NCBI GenBank assembly: GCA_023231445.1 | Contig: JALNVF010000044.1 | Span: forward strand, 1 to 22,034 | DNA length: 22,034 nucleotides | Reading direction: 5' to 3' | From: Treponema sp. | Lineage (GTDB): Bacteria > Spirochaetota > Spirochaetia > Treponematales > Treponemataceae | Shown here: in pieces, positions 14,972-22,034 of the stretch | How the letters are laid out: every line of letters starts with the position of its first letter | Numbering within the stretch: the first letter of the stretch is position 1 | Made by a program: the position numbers and the translations under genes | The notes under the pieces: model-generated | What the model saw: the letters and a program-made list of their open reading frames with translations, nothing else | Databases searched by the model: none | What the model was told of the DNA's origin: nothing

Positions 14972-15982
14972 TTATATTCGTCCGGCATTCAGAATTCCAA
15001 GCTGCTCTTCAGACAGCTGTACATCAAGTGCCGACATATTTTCTTCGTACTGCTCAAATTTACTGAATCCGATAATCGGAATTACTTCAGGCACGCTTTG
15101 AATCATCCATGCAAGAACAAGCTGATTTCCTGTTATATTCATTTCCTTCGACATGCGGTCTATAACCTGTATTCTTTCAAGCGACTCCCCGTTATTAAAG
15201 TTTTTCCAGTCATAATAATTATTCCTCTTCTCCGGGCCGGTATAAATACCTTTAAGAAGCGGTGAATAAGCAACCAGCTTCACCGCGGGATTCGATTTTA
15301 TGTAATCAAACAATTCGTCGTCCGCATGAAGGGTAATTCCTCTGTCTGCTCCCATATTTGGCCGGATATACGAATACTCCTGTTCCACTGCGGAAAAAAA
15401 CGGATAGTTATTTTTTCTGCTTATTTCACCCGCTTCCGCCAGCCGCCATGTCCGCATATTGCTGCATCCGATATGTCTGACCTTCCCCTCCTTTACTATG
15501 TCCGCCAACGCACCAAGAGTTTCTTCAAACGATATCTGTCTGTCGTCTACATGAATATAGTACAAATCGATGTAATCGGTTTTCAACCGGAGTAAACTTT
15601 CATCAACCGCCTTTTTTACTGCAGCTGCTCCGGTTCCTTCATAATCGCGCGCAGCTTCGTCCCAGCATATTTCTCCGTCTTTATTCCTGATTCTGTCAGG
15701 ATGTACCGGCTTTGCTCCGAATTTCGTTGCAAGAAATATGCTGTTGCGGTTCTTCCGTTCATTCATCCATCCGCCCAGAAGACGTTCACTTTCACCGCCG
15801 GTGGAATCTCCCCGCCCCCACCACCATGAATAATTATTCGAGGTATCAATAAAATTACCGCCTTTCGCGGTAAAATCGTCAAGCACTCTGAAGGAATCAG
15901 CTCTGCCGGTACGGGTACCCATCATCATTGTACCAAGACACACACAACTGACTTCCGTTTCCGCAAAATCAACCATTTTCAT
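14972..15982 (-). CDS. Aldo/keto reductase family oxidoreductase
   Basis: A 336-residue NAD(P)H-dependent (beta/alpha)8 barrel enzyme that would reduce aldehydes or ketones or oxidise alcohols in the cytoplasm; the substrate cannot be read from sequence. The family's tetrad is visible: D and Y in NFIDTSNNYSWWWG, K in IFLATKFGAKP, and H in DLYYIHVDDRQ. Further signatures are VRHIGCSNM and LAWMIQSVPEVIPIIG, which help bind the cofactor. The start is placed at 15982 (MKMVDFAETEV): CAGGAGG ends eight bases upstream, whereas the frame's earlier ATG at 16006 would put that site inside the coding region. TTTACA-17-TAAATT upstream is a fair promoter. The divergent AraC regulator next door is the likely controller. 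Confidence 0.93.
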   Translation of the reverse strand: MKMVDFAETEVSCVCLGTMMMGTRTGRADSFRVLDDFTAKGGNFIDTSNNYSWWWGRGDSTGGESERLLGGWMNERKNRNSIFLATKFGAKPVHPDRIRNKDGEICWDEAARDYEGTGAAAVKKAVDESLLRLKTDYIDLYYIHVDDRQISFEETLGALADIVKEGKVRHIGCSNMRTWRLAEAGEISRKNNYPFFSAVEQEYSYIRPNMGADRGITLHADDELFDYIKSNPAVKLVAYSPLLKGIYTGPEKRNNYYDWKNFNNGESLERIQVIDRMSKEMNITGNQLVLAWMIQSVPEVIPIIGFSKFEQYEENMSALDVQLSEEQLGILNAGRI

Positions 15983-16017
15983 ACCATGTACCTCCTGTAA
16001 AAACATACAGACACGAC

Positions 16018-16046
16018 AATTTACTGTGCTTCATACAGGTTGTAAA
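16018..16046 (-). promoter_or_regulatory. Promoter of the aldo/keto reductase gene
   Basis: On the minus strand TTTACA (16041-16046), 17 bases, TAAATT (16018-16023), followed by the ribosome site and the ATG at 15982. It sits back to back with the AraC-gene promoter, leaving room for shared regulator sites. Confidence 0.5.
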
Positions 16047-16063
16047 ATACCGCCATACATATA

Positions 16064-16092
16064 TTGAATCAATCAAATTTCCGCCGTAAAAT
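16064..16092 (+). promoter_or_regulatory. Promoter of the AraC-family regulator gene
   Basis: TTGAAT (16064-16069), 17 bases, TAAAAT (16087-16092), about 30 bases before the chosen start codon and divergent from the reductase promoter. Confidence 0.5.
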
Positions 16093-16122
16093 ATAAAAAT
16101 AACGCCGGGAGTGTATAAAAAG

Positions 16123-17061
16123 ATGATTATCACGGAACGAATACTGAATATAAACGACAATCAGCACGAACTTACCCCGCACGGAACGCAGGACTTTCCC
16201 TGCACCGGATACAGTCTGCATCTGACGAACCGCCTGGAAGACTGTATTCCCTGGCACTGGCATGACGATATGGAAATTATCCGTCTGACAGGCGGAAACA
16301 TGAATATACGCATACCGGACAAAACCATCCGGCTGGAAGCAGGACAAAGTATTTTCCTGAATGCAAACATACCGCATTACGGAGAAGCTGATCCGGCCGG
16401 TGAAATAGAATCTCTTGTCTTTCATCCGCGGCTTATAACAGGTGCTGCCGGTTCCGTTTTTGCGCGGAAATATATTACACCGTTAATTCAGTGTACTGCT
16501 GCGGCCTGCAGTGTATTTTCACCCGAAGACAATCCGGAAATAACTGAAAACATCATAACGGCTTTTACCGCCATGCAGAAAGAACCGTACGGATACGAGC
16601 TGACTGTACGGGAAAATCTTGCACATGTCTGTCTGTCACTCTGCCTGAAATACAGCAGTACGGTTGATGCCGGACATACACATGAATCACCTGATTCCGT
16701 ACGCATCCGGAAAATGCTCACTTTTATTCACCGCAATTATCAGGAAGACATTCCGCTGAATGCAATAGCCCGGTCGGCGGATATCAGCTGCCGGGAATGC
16801 CTGAGATGTTTCAGAAAAATGCTGAAAGTGTCTCCGGGGCAATATCTTATTAAATACCGGATACTGCAGAGTGCAGGCCTTCTTCTGCATTATCAGGATA
16901 TGAGTATAGCCTGTATTGCAGAAACATGCGGATTCAACAGTGCAAGCAGTTTTTCTCAGACGTTCAGACGTTTTTTTTCAGCAGCACCGATGGAATACAG
17001 AAAGAGTATGCAGGACAGGCAGTCCGTTTCATCCGCACCGGCAAATGGTACCAGAGTATGA
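16123..17061 (+). CDS. AraC-family transcriptional regulator with cupin sensor domain
   Basis: A 312-residue regulator. The N-terminal half is an AraC-type cupin fold with PWHWHDDMEIIRLTGG, LEAGQSIFLNANIPHYGEA and SLVFHPRLI, which in the family binds a small effector. The C-terminal 105 residues hold two HTH motifs: IPLNAIARSADISCRECLRC with FRKMLKVSPGQYL, and SIACIAETCGFNSASSFSQT with FRRFFSAAPMEYRK, the latter a clear AraC signature. The start is set at ATG 16123 after GGGAG (16107-16111); a GTG at 16111 is in frame but overlaps the ribosome site. It is divergent from the aldo/keto reductase, so it probably activates that gene and itself in response to a metabolite (inference). Confidence 0.92.
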   Translation: MIITERILNINDNQHELTPHGTQDFPCTGYSLHLTNRLEDCIPWHWHDDMEIIRLTGGNMNIRIPDKTIRLEAGQSIFLNANIPHYGEADPAGEIESLVFHPRLITGAAGSVFARKYITPLIQCTAAACSVFSPEDNPEITENIITAFTAMQKEPYGYELTVRENLAHVCLSLCLKYSSTVDAGHTHESPDSVRIRKMLTFIHRNYQEDIPLNAIARSADISCRECLRCFRKMLKVSPGQYLIKYRILQSAGLLLHYQDMSIACIAETCGFNSASSFSQTFRRFFSAAPMEYRKSMQDRQSVSSAPANGTRV

Positions 17062-17107
17062 TAAAAAAAAGGTGAAAGAACATTCAACGAAAACCTGACA
17101 CTGTTCA

Positions 17108-17314
17108 TTATGCGGTTTTTCTCCGGGCAATATAATCGTCTATATCCGCTACGTTGTACAGCCCGCCGGTGGTATGCAGCGCATCGTAATGTCTGCGGAT
17201 GTAACCGCTTACGTCATATGTATTGAATAAATCAATTACTTCTCTGCCTGTCAGATGATGGGCAGCTTTGTATTCTTCTATGCAGACTATAAGAAATTCC
17301 GTTTCCACACTCAT
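17108..17314 (-). CDS. DUF3791 domain protein
   Basis: A 68-residue protein matching the DUF3791 pattern: EFLIVCIEEYKAAHHLTGRE, VIDLFNTYDVSGYIRRHYDA, then LHTTGGLYNVADIDDYIARR. The function is unknown; in other genomes such genes often sit beside a DUF3990 (ADP-ribosyltransferase-like) gene and another small protein, in modules that look like toxin-antitoxin sets (from memory). Here the DUF3990 gene is missing: the next plus-strand gene ends 46 bases away. It overlaps the gene upstream by four bases (ATGA), so the two are translationally coupled. Confidence 0.8.
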   Translation of the reverse strand: MSVETEFLIVCIEEYKAAHHLTGREVIDLFNTYDVSGYIRRHYDALHTTGGLYNVADIDDYIARRKTA

Positions 17315-17553
17315 GCTTCCTCCGGATACGTAATGGTGCCTGTTATCTGCTCTTCATGCCATAAATCTGCAAGTCGGAGCGGGCTCAGGTGCCAGAGTTT
17401 TGTCTGCTCACGTTCAAGATCTGTATAGAGCTTCGACGTATAAAGTGATGTTACGGCATCGGCTTCGGTAATATGATAGTGCATACACATCTGCTGTACA
17501 ACAAGCGGCACAAGGATCTGAAGAGTAGATTTGAACTGAATATCTTCCTTCAT
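17311..17553 (-). CDS. Small DUF3791-associated protein
   Basis: An 80-residue protein beginning MKEDIQFKSTLQILVPLVVQ and ending LWHEEQITGTITYPEEA, with SLYTSKLYTDLEREQTKLWH in the middle. I recall this type as the usual upstream partner of DUF3791 genes; it has no assigned function. The start at 17553 is chosen because GGGAGAG lies a few bases upstream; a longer in-frame version from 17679 would add a hydrophobic but unsupported stretch. A possible promoter (TTTAAA, 17 bases, TATATT) lies upstream near 17574-17602. Confidence 0.7.
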   Translation of the reverse strand: MKEDIQFKSTLQILVPLVVQQMCMHYHITEADAVTSLYTSKLYTDLEREQTKLWHLSPLRLADLWHEEQITGTITYPEEA

Positions 17554-17805
17554 GACACTCTCCCTACAGTAATATACACTATGTTTACATTTTTTTAAAG
17601 GACACTGCAGAAACAACAGAGGAAGGATATCGGGCAGACAGTAAAGAAAAAACAGAATGGACGCCCCGGATTTCTCCATTCATGGTCATTCCGTTTTTAT
17701 ATCAGCCTTTACCGCAATTTTCCATAAGTATATAATAATACGAAAGCCTCTTTAGTACATTTTTAAGGTAAAATAAACAGTGGCTGAAAAGGAAAATTCC
17801 CCGCC
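17554..17805. other. Intergenic stretch without recognised genes
   Basis: Between the DUF3791-partner start and the repeat array I see no convincing coding frame or RNA gene. It holds the likely promoter of the DUF3791 pair, AT-rich sequence (TATATAATAATACG near 17730-17743), and one loose unit resembling the array (GGAAAATTCCCCGCC, 17791-17805). Confidence 0.5.
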
Positions 17806-17983
17806 GGTGAATTTAAAAAACACTGCCAGTAAATTTAAATTTCCTTATCAGGAAAATTTAAAAACCACACCATAGAAATTTAAATTCCATTGCATGGAAA
17901 TTTAAATTCCCCGTCATAGTAGGTGAAATACTATGGCATAGTATGCCAAATTCCATGGTATGGTTTGCAAAATTCTATGGTAA
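17806..17983. repeat. Eight-unit ~22-bp tandem array of palindromic elements
   Basis: Units start at 17806, 17829, 17851, 17875, 17896, 17919, 17941 and 17962 (21-24 bp each). The consensus is roughly GGAAATTTAAATTCC followed by a variable CCxxGCCATA/CATGGTAT-like end. Local dyads are strong, for example AATTTAAATT in several units, CCATTGCATGG (17887-17897) and TACTATGGCATAGTA (17929-17943). Units differ in sequence but keep their symmetry. It lies downstream of the SAM methyltransferase stop at 18011. Confidence 0.75.
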
Positions 17984-18010
17984 GGAATTTTCTCCTGCAG
18001 CATGTCTTAT

Positions 18011-18646
18011 TTATTCCTTAAAATTATTCAGATTTTTTCTGCATACGGCAAAACTGACCGGAAATGTATCACCTGCAATCACACTGCTGTATGTTACGGT
18101 GAATCCCTGTAAGGCAAGCCATTCCGAAAACGCCTCGTGCGTCCAGCGGCTGTATGTTCTGAATCCGGCAATTTCCATAAACCGCTCAGTGAGTTTCGGT
18201 TTCATGCTTTCACGGGTAAACGTGGGTGCGATGAGCAGACCACCGTCTTTCAATACCCGCTTTATTTCTGACGCGGCCTTTTCCGGTTGAGGCATGATAT
18301 GCAGCGCGTTTGCAATGACAACGGCATCAAACGTTTTGTCATCGTATTGAAGGCAGGTTGCATCGGCTGCGGCAAAAGTTACGTTCGGCTGCGCCACCCG
18401 TTTTTCTGCCAGTGCAAGCATCTCTGTTGAAAAATCCGTTACCACAAGTGATCCGCACGCTTCCGCAATTTTTGAAGAAAGTATTCCGGGACCGGCTGCA
18501 AGTTCAAGCACGTGCATTTCTTTTGTAAGCTGCTGCTGTATTTCCGATTCAATCTGTGCATACATTCTGTTCCCTGCACTGCTGCCCCGTGTAAACAGGC
18601 TGTATATCTTCGCCGTTTTCTGCCAGAATTTTTTATTGTCGTCCAT
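18011..18646 (-). CDS. Class I SAM-dependent methyltransferase
   Basis: A 211-residue methyltransferase (Methyltransf_11-like). Motif I is VLELAAGPGILSSKIAE, motif II is LVVTDFSTEMLALAEKR, the AdoMet-contacting DATCLQYDDKTFDAVVIANA follows, and LHIMPQPEKAASEIKRVLKD GG is the family's later strand and helix region. The substrate is probably a small molecule or lipid, but this cannot be decided. The start is set at 18646 (MDDNKKFWQK) because GAGGAG ends four bases upstream; an ATG at 18658 is in frame but precedes that site. It follows the AAA_14/DUF4143 gene by 29 bases in the same direction and may be co-transcribed. The C-terminus ends next to the palindromic array. Confidence 0.88.
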   Translation of the reverse strand: MDDNKKFWQKTAKIYSLFTRGSSAGNRMYAQIESEIQQQLTKEMHVLELAAGPGILSSKIAEACGSLVVTDFSTEMLALAEKRVAQPNVTFAAADATCLQYDDKTFDAVVIANALHIMPQPEKAASEIKRVLKDGGLLIAPTFTRESMKPKLTERFMEIAGFRTYSRWTHEAFSEWLALQGFTVTYSSVIAGDTFPVSFAVCRKNLNNFKE

Positions 18647-18675
18647 TCTGCTCCTCATATACTGTTTACCGCGGT

Positions 18676-20043
18676 TTACAGGCAGTACGTCATGTAAAAC
18701 GGAAGATATGTAATGCCGTCCTCATATTTTAAATCTTTTGAATAAATAATATAACGGTTTTCTGTTTTTATATGATATTTGTTTATGAAATAATCAAACG
18801 ATGTGTGAGAGTTGTAACTGGATGATTTTACCTCGATCGGACAGATTTTTTTATTTTTCACGATCAGAAAATCTATCTCATACTTTTTCTCATTCTGTTC
18901 TCCCTCTTTTTTGTACAGGAACTCGTGAAAAAACAGAGAATACCCGTTTGAACGGAGCATCTGTGCCACCATGTTTTCAAGAATCATTCCCTGATTGATG
19001 CCAAGTCTGTTGAATATCAGCGCTCTGTAGATATCGGGCTGTATCTGTCCGCTGTTTTTCATCATCCGGGTCACAAGAAGTCCCGTGTCTCCCATGTAAA
19101 GCTTAAAATTACTGCGGTCAGCAAAAGATTCAAGCGAAGTTTCCGGAGCGGTGACATTGATACATTCGTTACCGATCATTGACTCTGCAACGAAATCGAC
19201 TGCATCAACATAATTTTTATAACGGGCGTTTCTTTCAACCTTTGCCATTCTGAAATGCGAATTATGATTTTCAAGCTGTTCGGGAATTGTTTTATATATG
19301 ACCGATGCTTTTTCATGACTGTCGTCATCGTATTTCTTCAAATCCTCGTCATAGAGAGAGAGGATGTTCCTCTTGATGAAATCTATTTCCTCGTAACTTT
19401 TCCCTTCCACCAGAGCAGCTACAGCCTGCGGCATTCCACCCACCACCATATATGTTCGAAACCGCTGCATAATCCTGCGGTGAAGCGCATCTCCTAGCGG
19501 TACTTTTTTCCGGAAGGCATCGTTTAGAGCAGGAACGGTAACGCTGTCTCCCTGAGCCCACAGAAATTCCTCAAAATCCATGGGATACATGTTCAACCGG
19601 TATTCCTCTGAAGGAATAAGAATATCCTGCACGTTTTTTCTGATTGAAATAAATGAACCGGTTTCTATATAGTCAAATCTGCCGTCTGCCACCAGATATT
19701 TTATTGCCTGACGGGCCACAGGAAACAACTGTACTTCATCAAAAATGATAACTGATTTTTTTTCCGGAAGAGACTTTCCCTTTAATAGAAAAAGATTGCG
19801 GAAGAATGTATCAGGCGAGCCAATACTGTCCAGAAAATTCTGCCGCACGTCACGGCCTTCCCGTGCAAAATCAAGGACAAGATAATCCTCATACTCTTTT
19901 TTTGCAAATTCTTCTGCAATCGTACTTTTTCCGATACGGCGGGCTCCCTCAAGAATAACCGCAGAGGTACCGTGAGAAAATTTTTTCCATTCAAGCAGCT
20001 TATCGTATGTTTTCCGTCTGAATATCATACTGCACACTATCAT
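18676..20043 (-). CDS. AAA_14 / DUF4143 ATPase with PD-(D/E)XK-like C-terminal domain
   Basis: A 455-residue protein from the start at 20043 (MIVCSMIFRRKTYDKLLEW), chosen because AGGTG lies seven bases upstream; the longer frame from 20193 would only translate repeats. Walker A is GARRIGKST (33-41), Walker B is SVIIFDEVQLF (97-107), and the arginine-finger/sensor region has YIETGSFISI and YPMDFEEFLWAQG. The C-terminal DUF4143 domain has YEIDFLIVKNKKICPIEVKS, giving D and E-x-K of a nuclease-like fold. These proteins are abundant in host-associated bacteria with a role not firmly known; defence or mobile-element functions have been proposed. Three 33-bp direct repeats lie at its 5' end. Confidence 0.88.
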   Translation of the reverse strand: MIVCSMIFRRKTYDKLLEWKKFSHGTSAVILEGARRIGKSTIAEEFAKKEYEDYLVLDFAREGRDVRQNFLDSIGSPDTFFRNLFLLKGKSLPEKKSVIIFDEVQLFPVARQAIKYLVADGRFDYIETGSFISIRKNVQDILIPSEEYRLNMYPMDFEEFLWAQGDSVTVPALNDAFRKKVPLGDALHRRIMQRFRTYMVVGGMPQAVAALVEGKSYEEIDFIKRNILSLYDEDLKKYDDDSHEKASVIYKTIPEQLENHNSHFRMAKVERNARYKNYVDAVDFVAESMIGNECINVTAPETSLESFADRSNFKLYMGDTGLLVTRMMKNSGQIQPDIYRALIFNRLGINQGMILENMVAQMLRSNGYSLFFHEFLYKKEGEQNEKKYEIDFLIVKNKKICPIEVKSSSYNSHTSFDYFINKYHIKTENRYIIYSKDLKYEDGITYLPFYMTYCL

Positions 20044-20045
20044 TA

Positions 20046-20133
20046 TTTCACCTATTTTACAATTGTTTACTGCATAAATTTCACGTATTTTACAAATGTT
20101 ATAAGCAGTTTTTTCACGTATTTTACGATTGTT
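20046..20133. repeat. Three 33-bp-spaced direct repeats upstream of the AAA_14/DUF4143 gene
   Basis: TTTCACCTATTTTACAATTGTT (20046-20067), its near copy at 20079-20100 and a third at 20112-20133 are spaced exactly 33 bp (three helical turns). On the minus strand they read AACAATTGTAAAATAGGTGA-like. The copy nearest the gene contains the AGGTG ribosome site. The spacing suggests a protein binding on one face of the DNA. Confidence 0.8.
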
Positions 20134-20182
20134 CCTCAGTACTGCGCCGGAACACAAGCCGGTAGTATGAAAACCCCGATGA

Positions 20183-20812
20183 CTATTCGGCACACGGCAG
20201 GCCGAACAGATGCATCCAGCCGTAATGATAAAACGTATGGATATTACCCAGAAATTCTGCGGCCTTTTTCCGCGGTATGCGGTGCAGGATTATTTCCTTT
20301 ACTGAAGTAACAAAGCAGCTGGCAAGTACGTGTACGGTCAGACAGTCTATCGTAATTATGATTTTTTTCCGGTGAAGTTCCTTTACGAGCGCCTGGCACA
20401 TACCTGCATACATGTCGGTTACATCCTGCAGAAAGTTCTCGTATGCACTCCCCGACGACTTTGTCAGCAGAAGCGTAAGAATATCGAATCTGTCGTAGAT
20501 ATAATCGATCAGTACTTTAAACGTCTCGTCCTGATGGTCGTTTTTAATACCGTGCGGAAGTTCTGCCGTTAAGAAATTCAGTTCCCGTACTTCGGCATTT
20601 TTAATAATCTCTGCTGCAGTTCCGACGGTATCGCCGACGATGGCCGCGAAAAGTGCATTCTTGTCTTTAAAATGGCGGTACAGTGCACCGGTCGTTACTC
20701 CTGCATCAGCGGCTATGGTACGGAGCGATGCACCGCTGAACCCTTTTTCAAGGAATTCTTTTTGTGCACTGTCAAGAATGTGTTTTTTCGTATCTTCTGA
20801 TGTGTCTTTCAT
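20183..20812 (-). CDS. TetR-family transcriptional repressor
   Basis: A 209-residue regulator. The start at 20812 (MKDTSEDTKKHILDSAQKEF) is preferred over the upstream ATG at 20857, which would run through the promoter. The N-terminal HTH is clear: FLEKGFSGASLRTIAADAGV then TTGALYRHFKDKNALFAAIV. The C-terminal helical domain would bind a ligand or drug. It is divergent from the MMPL/RND exporter, and three GATAAC-type palindromes cover both promoters, the classic layout of a repressor controlling an exporter and itself. It ends 140 bases before the AAA_14/DUF4143 gene. Confidence 0.92.
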   Translation of the reverse strand: MKDTSEDTKKHILDSAQKEFLEKGFSGASLRTIAADAGVTTGALYRHFKDKNALFAAIVGDTVGTAAEIIKNAEVRELNFLTAELPHGIKNDHQDETFKVLIDYIYDRFDILTLLLTKSSGSAYENFLQDVTDMYAGMCQALVKELHRKKIIITIDCLTVHVLASCFVTSVKEIILHRIPRKKAAEFLGNIHTFYHYGWMHLFGLPCAE

Positions 20813-20828
20813 CTTTATATCCGTAAAA

Positions 20829-20857
20829 AAGATAACACTGTTATTTTTTTTAGTCAA
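20829..20857 (-). promoter_or_regulatory. TetR-gene promoter
   Basis: On the minus strand TTGACT (20852-20857), 17 bases, TATCTT (20829-20834). The operator GATAACACTGTTATT (20831-20845) overlaps its -10, which fits autorepression. Confidence 0.6.
20831..20845. promoter_or_regulatory. TetR operator 1
   Basis: GATAACACTGTTATT differs at one end base from the palindrome GATAACACTGTTATC found 70 bp away. It overlaps the TetR-gene promoter. Confidence 0.75.
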
Positions 20858-20874
20858 TTAAACATAAAAAGTTA

Positions 20875-20903
20875 TTGACTGCTAACTATTTATTCATTAT
20901 GAT
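20875..20903 (+). promoter_or_regulatory. Promoter of the MMPL/RND exporter gene
   Basis: TTGACT (20875-20880), 17 bases, TATGAT (20898-20903). The -10 overlaps the first base triplet of operator 2, so a bound repressor would block it. Confidence 0.7.
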
Positions 20904-20915
20904 AACACTGTTATC
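20901..20915. promoter_or_regulatory. TetR operator 2
   Basis: GATAACACTGTTATC is a near-perfect 15-base palindrome that begins inside the exporter promoter's -10 box. Confidence 0.8.
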
Positions 20916-20917
20916 AA

Positions 20918-20932
20918 GATAACAACGTTATC
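20918..20932. promoter_or_regulatory. TetR operator 3
   Basis: GATAACAACGTTATC, 17 bp centre-to-centre from operator 2, lies just upstream of the ribosome site of the exporter gene. The two adjacent sites suggest binding of two repressor dimers. Confidence 0.8.
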
Positions 20933-20955
20933 ATAAACAGAGGAGGAACAGCCAG

Positions 20956-22034
20956 TTGAATATAAAGAGAATCAACGGATGGTTTGAGCGTTTCGGCCGG
21001 TTTCAAATCAGGTACAGAATATGGTTCATTACTGCTGTTGTCGTTATTACGGCAGCCGGTATTGCAGGACTTACAAAACTGAAAATTGTGGACGACGATT
21101 CGGACTGGATGGACAATGCGGAAGTACTGAAAAAAAGTGAAGACCGGTACAAGGCGCTGTTCGGCAACGAAAACGGCATTGCGGTTCTGGTCCAGGCTCC
21201 CGATGTTTTTGATCCTGAAGTACTTGCAGCCATTGATAAACTGGGTAAAAGGCTTCTGGACGTTCCCTATGCAGACAGGATTACGTCGCTTACCCGGCTT
21301 TCCATTTCAAAGGGAACGGACGACGGCATGGAGATAGTCAATCCCTTCGAAGACGGTATACCGGGCGGAGGAAAACCTGCTTCGGAAATGACGGATGCTG
21401 AAAAGGCAGAACTTGCAGAAAAGAAAGCGTTTATTATGAGCAGAACGTCGCTCGTTAATAATCTTGTTTCCGACGACTGTACGGAAACATGGGTTTTTCT
21501 CTCGCTTTTTCCTTTTAAGGACGATTTTGCGGATCAGTACATTGTGGGCAACGCAGCCATTCCGATCGTTGAAAGTCCGGAATTCCAGAAGAATCCGAAA
21601 TTCACCATGAAAGCGGCAGGCATGCCGTATACAGAAACGGAAGAAAACCGCGTCATTACGCACGAAACAATCGTACGCGTAGTTTCGGGATTCATTGTCA
21701 TGCTGCTCTGTCTTATCTTCCTTGTACGGTCTTTCAGAGGCGTACTCGTGCCGCTCCTTGCAGCGACGCTCGGTATCGGAACAGTACTTGGCTATTCCGG
21801 CTGGTTCGGAATAAAAGGCGACTCAGATTTATTAACACTGCCTGTTCTGCTCGGTATGGCACTGTCGGTAGGTTACGCAATCCACTATATCAACTCGTTC
21901 AAGCTGGAATTCCGCCGCACGGGGAACAGGAAAGAATCTGTTGTCGCATCGGTACGTGTTACGGGGTGGCCCATACTTTTTACCGTCCTTACGACAATCG
22001 CTTCGTTCGTCTCCTTTATGGGAGTCGGAATAGG
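20956..22034 (+). CDS. MMPL/RND-family membrane exporter (C-terminus off the window)
   Basis: The frame starts at TTG 20956 (LNIKRINGWFERFGRFQIRY), nine bases after a perfect AGGAGG at 20941-20946; no in-frame ATG precedes the first membrane segment. The 359 residues present contain TM1 (about 22-40, IWFITAVVVITAAGIAGL), a periplasmic loop of about 195 residues (DDDSDWMDNAEVLKKSEDRY onward), then TM2-TM5 (about 241-258, 261-281, 288-310 and 341-359), including LLTLPVLLGMALSVGYAIHY. This is the first half of an MMPL-type exporter of the inner membrane, which uses the proton gradient to move lipids, drugs or other hydrophobic molecules. It is divergent from a TetR repressor that probably controls it. 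The second half lies beyond the right edge. Confidence 0.9.
   Translation, partial: MNIKRINGWFERFGRFQIRYRIWFITAVVVITAAGIAGLTKLKIVDDDSDWMDNAEVLKKSEDRYKALFGNENGIAVLVQAPDVFDPEVLAAIDKLGKRLLDVPYADRITSLTRLSISKGTDDGMEIVNPFEDGIPGGGKPASEMTDAEKAELAEKKAFIMSRTSLVNNLVSDDCTETWVFLSLFPFKDDFADQYIVGNAAIPIVESPEFQKNPKFTMKAAGMPYTETEENRVITHETIVRVVSGFIVMLLCLIFLVRSFRGVLVPLLAATLGIGTVLGYSGWFGIKGDSDLLTLPVLLGMALSVGYAIHYINSFKLEFRRTGNRKESVVASVRVTGWPILFTVLTTIASFVSFMGVGI

Noticed and set aside
15983..16006. The earlier ATG of the aldo/keto reductase at 16006
   Set aside because: The best ribosome site (CAGGAGG) lies within that extension, pointing to the start at 15982.
17806..17983. The ~22-bp array as a CRISPR array or attC sites
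   Set aside because: There are no spacers of normal length, units drift in sequence, and no integrase or cas gene lies nearby.
20044..20193. A longer AAA_14/DUF4143 protein starting at 20193
   Set aside because: The added 50 residues are mostly translated 33-bp repeats (KIREI-like), and a ribosome site supports the start at 20043.

Overview
The window most resembles an accessory region of a host-associated spirochaete, probably Treponema. This is inferred from gene content and not proven: an HTH regulator followed by an HU-like/DUF4469 protein, an AAA_14/DUF4143 ATPase, a DUF3791 pair and an MMPL/RND exporter, with housekeeping-like genes near mid GC and very AT-rich islands between them. 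No rRNA, tRNA or CRISPR array was recognised.

Left edge (1-933): the end of an IS66-family insertion sequence (partial tnpB, complete tnpA, terminal sequence ending at 525) has cut off a superfamily I (UvrD-like) helicase, of which only the C-terminal tail survives. A short gene remnant follows.

Defence island (934-13018, all on the minus strand, read right to left): type III restriction subunit (Res), an AlbA_2/HATPase (Schlafen-like) protein overlapping it by 4 bases, a decayed RhuM-family gene, an unrecognised AT-rich gene, the type III methyltransferase (Mod) overlapping that gene by 11 bases, a TIR-like protein, a KAP-type P-loop NTPase and a nuclease-nSTAND3 protein. The tight spacing suggests one long transcription unit from a promoter near 13036. 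Res and Mod would form the restriction-modification enzyme, and the last three genes look like abortive-infection-type modules. Base composition is patchwork: Res, AlbA_2 and both ends of Mod are near 50-58% GC in 60-base samples, while the unknown gene, the central target-recognition part of Mod and the last three genes are 15-35%. The operon appears to have been assembled and re-edited by recombination.

Regulatory gap (13019-13322): a divergent intergenic region with a five-unit 23-bp array of imperfect palindromes and two palindromic operators around the promoter of an HTH regulator.

Right half (13323-22034): HTH regulator, HU-like/DUF4469 protein, convergent aldo/keto reductase with a divergent AraC regulator, DUF3791 pair, an eight-unit ~22-bp palindromic array, SAM methyltransferase, AAA_14/DUF4143 ATPase preceded by three 33-bp repeats, and a TetR regulator divergent from an MMPL/RND exporter, with three copies of a GATAAC-type operator over the two promoters. 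The exporter runs off the right edge.
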